NCBI GenBank assembly: GCA_944386225.1
Contig: CALXAH010000024.1
Location: 1-52,714 of the forward strand
DNA from: an uncultured Gemmiger sp.
Lineage (GTDB): Bacteria; Bacillota; Clostridia; Oscillospirales; Ruminococcaceae
Length of the DNA stretch: 52,714 nt
Reading direction: 5' to 3'
The notes under the pieces were generated by a model that did not search any database, was not told the origin of the DNA, and worked only from the letters and a program-made list of their open reading frames with translations. Positions 33,432 to 42,527 of the stretch are shown here, one piece after another. A program made the position numbers and the translations under genes. The first letter of the stretch is position 1; each line of letters opens with the position of its first letter.

Positions 33432-34850
33432 TTACCACAGGTTCATGACCTGCTCGTACATCTCCACATAGGAGCGGGCAGAAACGTTCCAGCTGAAGTC
33501 GCACTGCATCGCGCGCTTGACCAGAACCGGCCAGCCCTCTTTCTGCCAGTAGCCTTCCTTGGCACGCCAGCAGGCCTCGTAAAGGTCATGGGCACTGTAC
33601 TGCTGGAAGACAAATCCATTGCCCTTGCCATCGCCGGAATCCTGAATGGAATCCTGCAGACCGCCGGTAGCGCGCACCACCGGGATGGTACCGTAGCGGC
33701 AGGCCACCATCTGGGCCAGGCCGCAGGGTTCGGACTTGGAGGGCATCAGGAAGATATCCGCGCCGGCATAGATCTGACGGGCCAGCGGCGGCACAAAGCC
33801 GATGTATACGCCCACGCGGCCGGGATGGCGGCCGCACAGATCACTGAAGAAGGACTCGTAGGCATACTCGCCGTTGCCCAGCACCACCAGCTGGATTCCC
33901 TGCTGGAGCAGACCCTCGGCCACGCTCTTGACCAGATCCACGCCCTTATGGCCAACCAGACGGGTAACCATCGCCATGATGGGGCTGCCGTCATCATCCA
34001 GGCCGAAACGCTCGATCAGCTGCTTTTTGCAGACCAGCTTGCCTTCCTGGAAGCTATCGGCGTTGTAATGGGCCGGAATGTTGGGATCCGTTTCCGGGTT
34101 GTAGCTGTCCACATCGATGCCGTTCAGGATGCCGCACAGCTTGTGCTGACGCTGACGCAGCAGACCGTCCAGACCGTAGCTGAACCAGGGATCCAGAATC
34201 TCGCCTGCGTAGGTGGGGCTGACGGTGCTGACCCGGTCGCTGACCTCAATGGCGCCCTTCATGAAATTGGCGCAGCCGTCATACTCCACAATGTGGGCGT
34301 CCTTGCGGCCGATACCGCAGATCTCCTCCAGGATATCCAGGCCGTACTTGCCCTGGTACTGGATGTTGTGGATGGTGAAAACCGTTTTGATCCGGCTGAA
34401 CTTGTCCAGATGACGGTAATACAGGTTCAGGTATACCGGAGTCAGGGCCGTCTGCCAGTCGTTGCAGTTGATCACATCCGGAGTGAAGTCGGTGTAGAAG
34501 AGCATCTCCATAATGGCACGGCTGAAGAACGCAAACCGTTCCGCGTCGTCATAGAAGCCGTACAGGCTGCCGCGCTTGAAGTAATACTCATTGTCCAGGA
34601 AGTAGAAGGTCACGCCTTCATACTCGCAGGTAAACAGGCCGCAGTATTGGCTGCGCCAACCCACCGGTACGCTGAAGTTGGTGACAAAGCTCAGCTGATC
34701 GCGGTATTTCATGGTCTCATACAGAGGCATGACCACGCGGCAATCCACACCGGAGCGAACCAGTGCCTTAGGCAGGCTGCCGGCCACATCGCCCAGGCCG
34801 CCGGACGCAGCGAACGGATTGGCCTCACTGGAGCAAAAAAGAACTCTCAT
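33432..34850 (-). CDS. glgA: Glycogen synthase
   Basis: Adds glucose from ADP-glucose to alpha-1,4-glucan. The 472-residue protein is a GT5 enzyme of typical length. The N-terminal signature reads AASGGLGDV: where E. coli GlgA has K15-T-G-G-L, this protein has A15-S-G-G-L. The C-terminal nucleotide site includes MPSKSEPCGLAQMVACRYGTIPVVRATGGL. HNIQYQGKYG is the usual linker region of the family. Last gene of glgB-glgC-glgD-glgA; no phosphorylase or debranching gene follows. Confidence 0.95.
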   Translation of the reverse strand: MRVLFCSSEANPFAASGGLGDVAGSLPKALVRSGVDCRVVMPLYETMKYRDQLSFVTNFSVPVGWRSQYCGLFTCEYEGVTFYFLDNEYYFKRGSLYGFYDDAERFAFFSRAIMEMLFYTDFTPDVINCNDWQTALTPVYLNLYYRHLDKFSRIKTVFTIHNIQYQGKYGLDILEEICGIGRKDAHIVEYDGCANFMKGAIEVSDRVSTVSPTYAGEILDPWFSYGLDGLLRQRQHKLCGILNGIDVDSYNPETDPNIPAHYNADSFQEGKLVCKKQLIERFGLDDDGSPIMAMVTRLVGHKGVDLVKSVAEGLLQQGIQLVVLGNGEYAYESFFSDLCGRHPGRVGVYIGFVPPLARQIYAGADIFLMPSKSEPCGLAQMVACRYGTIPVVRATGGLQDSIQDSGDGKGNGFVFQQYSAHDLYEACWRAKEGYWQKEGWPVLVKRAMQCDFSWNVSARSYVEMYEQVMNLW

Positions 34851-34883
34851 GTGTCTCCTCCTTGTTCAGGGTTATAGAGGGAG

Positions 34884-34953
34884 GGGGCGGGAGCCGAGGC
34901 GGCTCCCGCCCCTGGGGAGAAAAGGGCGGCCTCCGGTCAGGCCGACGCCTTTT
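34884..34953 (-). promoter_or_regulatory. Two hairpins between glgD and glgA
   Basis: The first on the transcript (about 34918-34953) has arms of AAAAGGCG type and ends in CCCTTTTCT, like a weak terminator. The second (34884-34895 with 34901-34912) is a perfect 12-bp GC stem without T run, close to the glgA ribosome site. Together they may reduce or stabilise glgA mRNA. Confidence 0.5.
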
Positions 34954-34961
34954 GGCAGGGT

Positions 34962-36086
34962 TTATACGGTCTGGCCCTTGGCCACATAGACCGGGAAGGT
35001 ATCGGTGCCGCACAGGTTCTTGTCGGCCGTAACCTTGACGCACTTGTCGGTGACCACATATTCCAGCGTAGCGCCCGGCTCCACCACGGTATCCTGCATG
35101 AGCACACAGTTCTTGACCTTGGCACCCTTGCGGATCCGCACGCCGCGGAACAGCACGCAGTTTTCAATTTCACCCTCAATCACGCAGCCGTCCGCCACCA
35201 TGCAGTTTTTCACCTTGGCATCCATGGCATAGCGGGTGGGGGCATCGTCCCGAACCTTGGTGTAGACGGGCTTGCCGGCCGGGAACAGCTGATCCAGGTT
35301 GGCCTCATCCAGCAGACGCATGTTCTCGTCGAAGTAGCTCTTCATGCTGGTGATCCGGGCGGTATAGCCCTTGTATTCCAGGCCCTGCACATTGAGCAGC
35401 TGCAGGTTGCGGGACAGGATATCCCGTTCAAAATAAACCAGACCGCGGCTGGTGGCATCCTGCACCATGGTGATCAGGGTCTCGCGTTCCACGATGTATA
35501 CATCCATGGACAGGTTCTGCACACCGGGACGGTAATCGTTGGTGAGCAGTTCCACCACACGACCGTCCTGCAGTTTGATGGTGTGGTTGTCGTTCTTGCA
35601 GCCTTCCGGAATCTCACGGCGCTCGTACAGCATGGTTACATCAGCGCCGCTGGCCACATGGGCCGCGATCAGTTCCTTAAAGTTGTAGTTGAAGGCAATG
35701 CTGGCCTCGCTTAGCACCACGTACTTCTCTTTCTGGTTCTTCAGGAACTCCAGAATGCTGGCCAGCGCTTCCACGCGGCCGTTGTACATCTTGACAGTGG
35801 ACTGGGCGTACGGCGGTACGATGTTCAGGCCGCCCAGTTTACGGGTCAGATCCCACTCACGGCCATTGCCCAGATGATCCATCAGGGAGTGGTAGTTCTT
35901 TTTTACAACAACGGTCACATTGGTGATACCGCCGTTGACCATGCTGGACAGCACAAAGTCGATCATACGGTACCGGCTGGCAAAGGGGATGGACGCCATT
36001 GTGCGCTTTTCCACCAGCTCCGGTACAAAATTATCGCCTGCGTTGGGCAGAATTACGCCCAGCGCGTTCGCAGTAGAATTTACCAT
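34962..36086 (-). CDS. glgD: ADP-glucose pyrophosphorylase regulatory subunit GlgD
   Basis: A 374-residue GlgC relative that in Firmicutes pairs with GlgC and modulates it. The N-terminal nucleotide-binding loop is altered: in place of the GGxGxRLxxLT motif it has [16 protein letters not shown], so it should not be catalytic alone. The [12 protein letters not shown] segment and the C-terminal left-handed beta-helix (about 275-360) are kept. Its ATG overlaps the glgC stop by seven bases, fitting a fixed ratio of the two subunits. Confidence 0.94.
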   Translation of the reverse strand: MVNSTANALGVILPNAGDNFVPELVEKRTMASIPFASRYRMIDFVLSSMVNGGITNVTVVVKKNYHSLMDHLGNGREWDLTRKLGGLNIVPPYAQSTVKMYNGRVEALASILEFLKNQKEKYVVLSEASIAFNYNFKELIAAHVASGADVTMLYERREIPEGCKNDNHTIKLQDGRVVELLTNDYRPGVQNLSMDVYIVERETLITMVQDATSRGLVYFERDILSRNLQLLNVQGLEYKGYTARITSMKSYFDENMRLLDEANLDQLFPAGKPVYTKVRDDAPTRYAMDAKVKNCMVADGCVIEGEIENCVLFRGVRIRKGAKVKNCVLMQDTVVEPGATLEYVVTDKCVKVTADKNLCGTDTFPVYVAKGQTV

Positions 36087-37294
36087 TGTTCTTCGCCCTC
36101 CTTCACGTCTTTGACCACCATGGCCTTGGGGCCGATCTTGGCGCCAGCACCAACGGTGATGCCTTCACCGACAACCGCTACGCCCCACTTGGTGATGTCG
36201 TCCATGTCCTCGGGACGCACACCTACCATGGCACCGCGCTTAACCACCACATTTTCCGCAATAATGGAGTAGCGCACGCAGGCACCGGGTTCCACCACCG
36301 AACCGGGCATCAGGATCGACGCCTCAACGGTAGCGCCCTCGGCCACACGGGTATTGTCAAACAAAACGCTCTGGATCACGGTACCGTCCACGCGGCAGCC
36401 TTCGGTGATCATGCTGTTGTCAATCACAGCCTTGTTGCCGATCTTATGGCCGGGCAGACCGGAAGTACGGGAATAGATCTTCCAGTTGTCATCCCACACG
36501 TCCAGCGCCACATTGGGATTCAGCAGGTCCATGTTCGCATCCCACAGGCTGTCGATGGTGCCCACGTCTTTCCAGTAGCCCTCGAAAGCATACGCAACCA
36601 TCTTTTCACCCGCGTTCAGCATATTGGGGATGATGTTCTTGCCAAAATCGTTCTCGCTGTTGGGATCGGCTTCGTCCTCGGTGAGGAATTTGCGCAGTTT
36701 TTCCCAGGTAAAGATGTAGATGCCCATGCTGGCCAGATTGCTCTTGGGCTCCTTGGGCTTCTCTTCGAACTTGGTGATGGTGCCGTTCTCGTCGGCAGTC
36801 ATGATGCCGAAACGGCTGGCCTCTTCCCAAGGCACCTCCATAACGGCGATGGTGCAGTCAGCGCCCTTCTCTTTATGGAAGTCCAGCATCTTGCCGTAGT
36901 CCATCTTGTAGATATGGTCACCGGACAGGATAACCACGTAGTTGGGCTCATACCGGTCGATGAAGTTGATATTCTGGTAGATCGCATTCGCGGTGCCCTT
37001 GTACCAGTCGGAGCCGGTGGCTGTCTGGTACGGAGGCAGCACATGAACACCGCCGTACAGGCGGTCCAGATCCCAGGGCTGGCCGTTGCCGATATACTCG
37101 TTCAGCACCAGAGGCTGGTACTGGGTCAGGATGCCCACCGTGTCAATGCCGGAATTGACACAGTTGGAAAGCGGAAAGTCGATGATCCGGTACTTTCCGC
37201 CAAAAGGCACCGCGGGTTTTGCCAGGCGCTGGGTAAGCGCATACAGACGCGAACCCTGACCGCCTGCCAACAGCATTGCGATACATTCTTTCAT
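36080..37294 (-). CDS. glgC: Glucose-1-phosphate adenylyltransferase, catalytic subunit
   Basis: Makes ADP-glucose from ATP and glucose-1-phosphate, the committed step of glycogen synthesis. The 404-residue protein has the intact catalytic loop [14 protein letters not shown] (about 8-21), [15 protein letters not shown] and [11 protein letters not shown] with the metal-binding aspartate. [20 protein letters not shown] is the sugar-phosphate site, and a C-terminal beta-helix follows. It is coupled to glgD and lies after glgB, with a weak hairpin between. Confidence 0.96.
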   Translation of the reverse strand: MKECIAMLLAGGQGSRLYALTQRLAKPAVPFGGKYRIIDFPLSNCVNSGIDTVGILTQYQPLVLNEYIGNGQPWDLDRLYGGVHVLPPYQTATGSDWYKGTANAIYQNINFIDRYEPNYVVILSGDHIYKMDYGKMLDFHKEKGADCTIAVMEVPWEEASRFGIMTADENGTITKFEEKPKEPKSNLASMGIYIFTWEKLRKFLTEDEADPNSENDFGKNIIPNMLNAGEKMVAYAFEGYWKDVGTIDSLWDANMDLLNPNVALDVWDDNWKIYSRTSGLPGHKIGNKAVIDNSMITEGCRVDGTVIQSVLFDNTRVAEGATVEASILMPGSVVEPGACVRYSIIAENVVVKRGAMVGVRPEDMDDITKWGVAVVGEGITVGAGAKIGPKAMVVKDVKEGEEQW

Positions 37295-37336
37295 GACAAT
37301 TCTCCCCTTATTGGCGCATCGCGCCTTTTCTATTCT

Positions 37337-37368
37337 AAAAGGCCGTTGCTTTTAGACGCGGGCCTTTT
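37337..37368 (-). terminator. Weak hairpin between glgB and glgC
   Basis: Eight-base stem (37337-37344 with 37361-37368) with A/T ends and a 16-base loop. It could let part of the transcripts end after glgB. Confidence 0.4.
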
Positions 37369-37386
37369 TCGACTGTGTTCTCTCCC

Positions 37387-39408
37387 TTACGCTTTCTTGG
37401 CGGGCTTTTTTGCAGCAGCCTTTTTTGCGGCAGGCTTTGTCCCACTTTTAGCAGTCCGCTCGGCACGGGCAGGCTTGGCCGCCTTTTCTTCCGGCTTATC
37501 TGCTTTTTTGCGGGACATCGGCACCGAATAATAAGCTGTGCTCATAGGCGCCAGATCCAGCGTGATATGGTAATCGAACCCGTGCATCGCACCCTTGACC
37601 GCCCGTTTGACCGGGTTGTGCAGATCGCCGCCGCCATAGGCCGCATCGTCGCTGGTCAGCAGTTCCTTATACTGGCCGGCATTGGGTACACCCATCTGGT
37701 AGCCGGCACGAAGCACCGGATTGAAGTTGCAGACTACCAGGATCATCTTGCCCTCCGTATCGCGCCGCAAGAACGCGATCACCGACTGGGAACTGTCGTC
37801 CGGCACGATCCACTGGAATCCCTCCCAGCTGTAGTCCACCTGCCAGAACGCGGGATTTTCCTGGTAGAACCGGTTGAGCGCCTTGACCCAGGCCTGCAGC
37901 TGCTGATGCTTTTCATAGCCCAGCAGCATCCAGTCCAGCGGTTTCGCCTCGTTCCACTCAATGAACTGGCCGAATTCCTGGCCCATGAACAGCAGCTTTT
38001 TGCCGGGATGCGCCATCATGTAGCCATAGAAGGTGCGCAGGTTGTCGAACTTGGCGTCATACTCGCCCGGCATCTTGTTCAGCAGGCTGCACTTGCCGTG
38101 AACCACCTCATCGTGGCTGACGGGCAAGACAAAATTCTCGCTGAACGCGTAGAAGAAGCTGAAGGTCAGCTTATTGTGGTTGCCGGACCGGAAAAGCGGA
38201 TCGGTGCTCATGTAGCTGAGCATATCGTTCATCCAGCCCATGTTCCACTTGAAGTTGAACCCCAGGCCGCCGTCCGCCGCAGGTTTGGACACCAGCGGCC
38301 AGGCGGTGGACTCCTCCGCAATCATGAGTTTTTCCGGATGCCGGTTCAGCACCTCGGTATTCAGTTTGCGCAGGAACGCAATGGCCTCCAGGTTTTCCTT
38401 GCCGCCGTACATATTGGGCTCCCACTCGCCGTCCCGGCGGTTGTAGTCCAGGTACAGCATGCTGGCTACTGCGTCCACGCGAAGGCCGTCCACATGGTAC
38501 TCCTCCAGCCAGAACAGGGCGCTGGACACCAGGAAACTCTCCACTTCGGGCATGCCGTAGTTGAATACCATGGTGCCCCATTCCTTATGCTCGCCCCGGC
38601 GGGGGTTGGGATCCTCATAACAGGGCTGGCCATCAAACATATACAGGCCATAGCCGTCTTTGGGGAAATGGGCAGGCACCCAGTCCATGATAACGCCGAT
38701 GCCGGCCTGGTGGCACTTGTCCACAAAATTCATAAAATCCTTGGGGGTACCGTACCGGCTGGTAGGCGCAAAATACCCGCTTACCTGATAACCCCAGCTG
38801 CCGTCAAAAGGATACTCGGTAATGGGCAGCAGTTCCACATGGGTATAGCCCATTTCCTTTATGTACGGCACCAGTTCATCCGCCAGTTCGGAATAGTTAT
38901 AGGGCAGATCGCCCTCTTTCATCTTCCAGCTGCCGGCGTGAACTTCGTAGATATTCATGGGGCTGTTGATTACGTCCCGGCCCTTCTGCGCCGCCATCCA
39001 CTCGCCATCCCCCCAGGCATAACCGGACAGGTCATAGACCTTACTGCCGTTGGATGGACGGGTTTCGGCGTGGAACGCATACGGGTCGGCTTTGAACAGA
39101 AGCTCATCGGAAGCGGTCGTCACACAGTATTTATATACATCATACTGTTTAAGACCGGGAATAAACGTCTCCCAGATTCCGCTATCCTCCAGGCGGGCCA
39201 TCGGATGGCTTCCCACAACCCAGCTGTTGAAATCCCCCACCACACTGACGCTTTTTGCGTGAGGGGCCCATACGCGGAATTTTACGCCGTCTTCCCCATT
39301 TTCCTGCATACAATGAGCGCCCAAAAACCGGTAGGCCTCAAAGTTGTTTCCCTGATGGAACAGATAGACAGGCAGATCCGCTTCGCTTTGTTTCTTTTTT
39401 ACGGGCAT
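37387..39408 (-). CDS. glgB: Glycogen branching enzyme with basic tail
   Basis: Cuts alpha-1,4 chains and re-attaches them by alpha-1,6 bonds. The 673-residue GH13 enzyme has a CBM48 domain (about 35-125) and the catalytic barrel with nucleophile D312 (DGLRVDAVAS), acid E365/E366 (IAEEST) and VSHDEVVHGK. After the C-terminal domain it carries an extra tail (631-673) with 13 Lys, 3 Arg and 13 Ala, like histone H1 tails, absent from the standard enzyme. First gene of the operon, 50 bases after a good promoter. Confidence 0.95.
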   Translation of the reverse strand: MPVKKKQSEADLPVYLFHQGNNFEAYRFLGAHCMQENGEDGVKFRVWAPHAKSVSVVGDFNSWVVGSHPMARLEDSGIWETFIPGLKQYDVYKYCVTTASDELLFKADPYAFHAETRPSNGSKVYDLSGYAWGDGEWMAAQKGRDVINSPMNIYEVHAGSWKMKEGDLPYNYSELADELVPYIKEMGYTHVELLPITEYPFDGSWGYQVSGYFAPTSRYGTPKDFMNFVDKCHQAGIGVIMDWVPAHFPKDGYGLYMFDGQPCYEDPNPRRGEHKEWGTMVFNYGMPEVESFLVSSALFWLEEYHVDGLRVDAVASMLYLDYNRRDGEWEPNMYGGKENLEAIAFLRKLNTEVLNRHPEKLMIAEESTAWPLVSKPAADGGLGFNFKWNMGWMNDMLSYMSTDPLFRSGNHNKLTFSFFYAFSENFVLPVSHDEVVHGKCSLLNKMPGEYDAKFDNLRTFYGYMMAHPGKKLLFMGQEFGQFIEWNEAKPLDWMLLGYEKHQQLQAWVKALNRFYQENPAFWQVDYSWEGFQWIVPDDSSQSVIAFLRRDTEGKMILVVCNFNPVLRAGYQMGVPNAGQYKELLTSDDAAYGGGDLHNPVKRAVKGAMHGFDYHITLDLAPMSTAYYSVPMSRKKADKPEEKAAKPARAERTAKSGTKPAAKKAAAKKPAKKA

Positions 39409-39467
39409 GGTGTCTCCCTTCTCTCCTCTGCGGCCCGCAAGCGGGCTCGTGCTGTATACTATATATA

Positions 39468-39496
39468 ATGATACTCATTTTACATTCGATTTTCAA
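39468..39496 (-). promoter_or_regulatory. Sigma-A-type promoter of the glycogen operon
   Basis: Minus strand: -35 TTGAAA (39491-39496), 17-bp spacer, -10 TATCAT (39468-39473), leader about 50 bases. Confidence 0.7.
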
Positions 39497-39611
39497 GGGT
39501 TTTCTGTCATAAATTGCTAAAAACGTAAATTGTAAAGTTTGCGTTTTGTGCAGTTTGCATGCAAATTTTTCCACTTCATTGGCAAATGGTAGATTCTTCT
39601 GGCTAAAGTGA

Positions 39612-39640
39612 GCACAAACGTCCCGGTTTGGTGCACAAAC
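39612..39640. repeat. Direct and inverted GCACAAAC repeats upstream of glgB
   Basis: GCACAAAC occurs at 39612-39619 and again at 39633-39640, 21 bases apart (two helix turns). Between them lies the inverse GTTTGGTGC (39626-39634). Such spacing suits a dimeric DNA-binding regulator. The site is 115-150 bp upstream of the glgB -35 in an otherwise gene-free AT-rich stretch (39500-39670). Confidence 0.4.
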
Positions 39641-39679
39641 AGGTCGTATTCTGCCCGCAAGACCGTCAATTCGCACAAA

Positions 39680-39719
39680 AAAAGAACGTCTCTATCCCGA
39701 AGGATAAAGACGTTCTTTT
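39680..39719 (-). terminator. Terminator after the G5/3D protein gene
   Basis: Stem of 12 bp (39680-39691 with 39708-39719) extended inward by partial pairing, followed on the minus strand by a run of eight T. Sixty bases after the stop codon. Confidence 0.85.
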
Positions 39720-39780
39720 CCGACCCGGCGGTAAACTGCTCAGGTCCCGATTGCTGTTTGTGTTGGAGCACGTTTCCGGG

Positions 39781-40824
39781 TCAGCCAACCACGTAAACGT
39801 TCACTGTCTGTACGCCGTTCATCAGTGCTTCCGTGTAGGTGTCGTAGTACAGATCCACCAGGCAGGAACCATTCATCAGGGACGTACCGGTATCGGTTGC
39901 GATTGCATAGCCATACACAAAACGTCCGTCGGTACTGGCGATATACAGCTTGGTGCCGTAGGGGATCAAAGCGGGGTTGACCGCCACCGTACCGCAGTAC
40001 AGACCCAGGCCGGAGGCTCCGCGCCCGCCGCTGGAACTGTATCCCGTAGCCCGGCCGGTATAAACCGCCGTATAGCCGGACGGCACTCCATTAACCACTT
40101 CCGGACCGCTTAGCGAAGACACCGGCGCACCGGCCTTATAGGCTTTGACCACGGTGTTCTGCGGCGCCGCGGTCTGCACTACGCTAACCACCTGGCTGGA
40201 CTCCACTTCACCGTCTACCACCCGCTCGCGGCTGGTAATTTCGTTTGTGCCTTCGTGACCGGTCTGCAGCGTCATAGTACGGCTGCGATTACGATAGAAC
40301 AGGCTGGTATACACGTATTCGGTTTCGAAGGGAATGGACTCGTAACTCACCGTATCCCGGTATTCGACCCGGTGCACCGTTACGGTGTCCCCTTCCTCCA
40401 ATTGGGTGTGCAGGCTGGGCTCGGTATAATCGTGCTCGCCCAGGCTCACGCCCGTGGCATCCAGGGCATCCTCGACCGTACCACCGCACAGCTGCGCGGT
40501 CAGGTTCTGGCCATCGGCTTCCACATATACCGGGTAGGCGCGCTGGATGCTGAGCGACGCCAGATTGCCGGCATAGGCCGTGTAGTAGACCTCGTCATGG
40601 GCTTCGGCCACAATGCCGGACAGCTCCATAATCTGGTCGGGGTCGTCGTGGGTAGTGATCAGGGTGCGGCGGTTGCCGTCGGAATCCGATACATGCACGA
40701 CATTCAACGAAAGGCTGAGGACAAACAGGGCAATCGACAGGCTGCACAGGGAGCCCAGCAGCGCCCACACCCGGACCGGAATGGCCAGCCAGCGACGCCG
40801 CAAGTGTTCTGTGAATTTTGTCAT
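39781..40824 (-). CDS. G5 and 3D domain cell-wall protein, YabE-like
   Basis: A 347-residue protein anchored by one N-terminal membrane helix (about 19-42) with the rest outside. It shows a DUF348-like unit (about 90-135), a G5 domain (about 150-230) that probably binds wall glycans, and a C-terminal 3D domain (about 262-347). The latter includes ATGYSS, NPALIPYGTKLYI and ATDTG...VDLYYDT with the conserved aspartates, related to lytic transglycosylase MltA. B. subtilis YabE and YocH, and the Rpf-like resuscitation factors, are comparable. Single gene with its own promoter and terminator. It probably remodels peptidoglycan during growth or exit from dormancy. Confidence 0.87.
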   Translation of the reverse strand: MTKFTEHLRRRWLAIPVRVWALLGSLCSLSIALFVLSLSLNVVHVSDSDGNRRTLITTHDDPDQIMELSGIVAEAHDEVYYTAYAGNLASLSIQRAYPVYVEADGQNLTAQLCGGTVEDALDATGVSLGEHDYTEPSLHTQLEEGDTVTVHRVEYRDTVSYESIPFETEYVYTSLFYRNRSRTMTLQTGHEGTNEITSRERVVDGEVESSQVVSVVQTAAPQNTVVKAYKAGAPVSSLSGPEVVNGVPSGYTAVYTGRATGYSSSGGRGASGLGLYCGTVAVNPALIPYGTKLYIASTDGRFVYGYAIATDTGTSLMNGSCLVDLYYDTYTEALMNGVQTVNVYVVG

Positions 40825-40981
40825 ACGCTCTCCTTATCGGTTCCATGCGAGGGCATGTATGCACCGCCCGGTCCACAGGGCGGCACGGCGGCCTTTGAAG
40901 CATGGCAAGGCCGCGCCCGCGAAACCCGTTTGACGGCGCAAACAACGCCGTCAACGGAACGTGCTGTTCAGCACTTGTGGC

Positions 40982-41010
40982 ATTGTATCAAATCCGAAAG
41001 AAAGCGTCAA
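40982..41010 (-). promoter_or_regulatory. Sigma-A-type promoter of the G5/3D gene
   Basis: Minus strand: -35 TTGACG (41005-41010), 17-bp spacer, -10 TACAAT (40982-40987). The predicted leader is long, about 150 bases, GC-rich, with repeated GCC/GGC tracts that could fold. Confidence 0.7.
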
Positions 41011-41325
41011 ACAGGAGAAACAGCTCTTTTTAGCTTAATTTTTTAGAATTCTGCTTGTTTTAAAAAATGTTTCCCTGTTTTCTTCGTCTGGCGCACTATA
41101 GCTTCTGTTTGCTCTCGTTTTTAATATTTTTTCAGGATATCTTTTCTATTATTACCTTTTTCTTCCATATAAACGCTTTCGTCAAACCGTCAAAAAAGCA
41201 AGCTTTTATGTGTGCTATTTGCATAGCTTTTGTGCGTTTTCTTATTTTTGTAAGAAAGCATTTTTTCTCCATCTATCAAAGGAAAACCATGCAATTCAAG
41301 CTGCTTTTGCAGTCCGCTAAAAGTA
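41011..41325. other. AT-rich gene-free stretch
   Basis: About 300 bases of unusually AT-rich DNA between the G5/3D promoter and the rpsI terminator. A plus-strand frame of 101 codons (41067-41372) is very hydrophobic, has no ribosome site and runs through the terminator, so it is not called. No RNA gene recognised. Confidence 0.5.
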
Positions 41326-41360
41326 AAAAGCCCGGAAACCCAAAGGTTTCCGGGCTTTTT
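41326..41360 (-). terminator. Terminator of rplM-rpsI
   Basis: Perfect 15-bp stem (41326-41340 with 41345-41359), four-base loop, T run on both sides. Confidence 0.88.
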
Positions 41361-41378
41361 GAAAACTTCTGATAACGA

Positions 41379-41777
41379 TCAGCGCTTGCTGAACTGGGGA
41401 GCGCGACGGGCAGCCTTCAGACCGTACTTCTTACGTTCCTTCATACGAGGATCGCGGGTCAGGAAGCCAGCCTTCTTCAGAGCCGGACGCAGGTTCTCGT
41501 CGTACTGCAGCAGAGCACGGGACAGGCCGTGACGGATAGCGCCAGCCTGGCCGGACACGCCGCCGCCGCCCACGCGAACCACGATGTCGAACTTGCCGTC
41601 CACATCGGCCACAGCCAGGGGCTGACGAACGATCAGCTTCAGGGTCTCCAGACCAAAGTAATCGTCGATGTCACGATCGTTGATGGTGATCTTGCCGGTG
41701 CCGGTGTACACGCGAACGCGGGCAACGGAATTCTTACGACGACCGGTGCCGTAGAAATAAGGTTTCGTCTCGTACAT
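41379..41777 (-). CDS. rpsI: 30S ribosomal protein S9
   Basis: 132 residues with the S9 signature [11 protein letters not shown] at the start, [19 protein letters not shown] in the middle and the basic end [17 protein letters not shown] whose last arginine reaches the ribosomal P site. It follows rplM by 17 bases, the usual two-gene operon. Confidence 0.98.
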   Translation of the reverse strand: MYETKPYFYGTGRRKNSVARVRVYTGTGKITINDRDIDDYFGLETLKLIVRQPLAVADVDGKFDIVVRVGGGGVSGQAGAIRHGLSRALLQYDENLRPALKKAGFLTRDPRMKERKKYGLKAARRAPQFSKR

Positions 41778-41794
41778 CTTCTATTGCCTCCTAA

Positions 41795-42223
41795 TCAAAA
41801 CTCGTAGATCTCGGGCTTCTGAGCGGCGTTGTCATGCTCGGCGCCCTTGTAGCAGCGCAGACGGGTCATGGCCTTGGCGCCCAGCGCGTTGGCCGGGATC
41901 ATGCCCTTGACGGCCACGAACATGGCCTTGTCGGAATTCTCCGCCATCAGGGTCTTGTACTGGATCTCCTTCAGGCCGCCGATCCAGCCGGAATGAGTGC
42001 GGTAGTACTTCTTCTCCAGCTTCTTGCCGGTCAGAACCGCCTTGTCGCAGTTGATGATGATGACATGGTCGCCGCAATCCACGTTGGGGGTGAAGGTGAC
42101 CTTGTTCTTGCCGCGCAGCAGCACAGCAGCCTGGGCGGCAACACGGCCCAGCGGCTTGCCGGCCGCATCGAGGACGTACCACTTGCGCGCCGCCTGGGCG
42201 GGCTTTGCCAGAGTAGTGCTCAT
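41795..42223 (-). CDS. rplM: 50S ribosomal protein L13
   Basis: 142 residues with WYVLDAAGKPLGRVAAQAA, the NCDKAVLTGKKLEKKYY segment and a conserved MIPANALGAKAMTRLRCYKG stretch. First gene of rplM-rpsI. The leader of about 55 bases is short but could hold an L13-type autoregulatory hairpin; none was identified with certainty. Confidence 0.98.
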   Translation of the reverse strand: MSTTLAKPAQAARKWYVLDAAGKPLGRVAAQAAVLLRGKNKVTFTPNVDCGDHVIIINCDKAVLTGKKLEKKYYRTHSGWIGGLKEIQYKTLMAENSDKAMFVAVKGMIPANALGAKAMTRLRCYKGAEHDNAAQKPEIYEF

Positions 42224-42284
42224 AATCTATTTCCTCCCTGAAAGATTTGGTTTTTTCGGTCAGGTCCGATTGGACGCAAGTTAG

Positions 42285-42313
42285 ATTATAGGACATGAAT
42301 TGCCGTTCGTCAA
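42285..42313 (-). promoter_or_regulatory. Sigma-A promoter of rplM-rpsI
   Basis: Minus strand: -35 TTGACG (42308-42313), 17-bp spacer, -10 TATAAT (42285-42290). One base from full consensus, as expected for a ribosomal operon; an A/T-rich tract lies just upstream. Confidence 0.85.
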
Positions 42314-42356
42314 GACCTTTTTTGCAAAAATTTGATTTATTCCTGCGTCACTCTCA

Positions 42357-42393
42357 AATGCTCTTGTTTTCTCCCGAATGCTCCCGTTTTCTC
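42357..42393. repeat. Tandem 17-base repeat between rplM and the DUF885 gene
   Basis: AATGCTC-(TTG or CCG)-TTTTCTC occurs twice (42357-42373 and 42377-42393), period 20 bases. It lies between divergent promoters, so it may be a paired regulator site; mere local duplication is possible. Confidence 0.45.
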
Positions 42394-42527
42394 AAACTTG
42401 ATTTTTACTTTTTCTTGCCGCGGGAAACCAGAAAGCGGAAAACGGGTGCAAACTTTTCTGTTTTGCTATATACTATACCATAATATAATGCAACGGCGGG
42501 CGCTTTGTCCGCAGAAAAGGAGTCTGC

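Noticed and set aside
41067-41372. Hydrophobic 101-codon plus-strand frame
   Set aside because: No ribosome site, AT-rich composition explains the Phe/Ile content, and it runs through the rpsI terminator.
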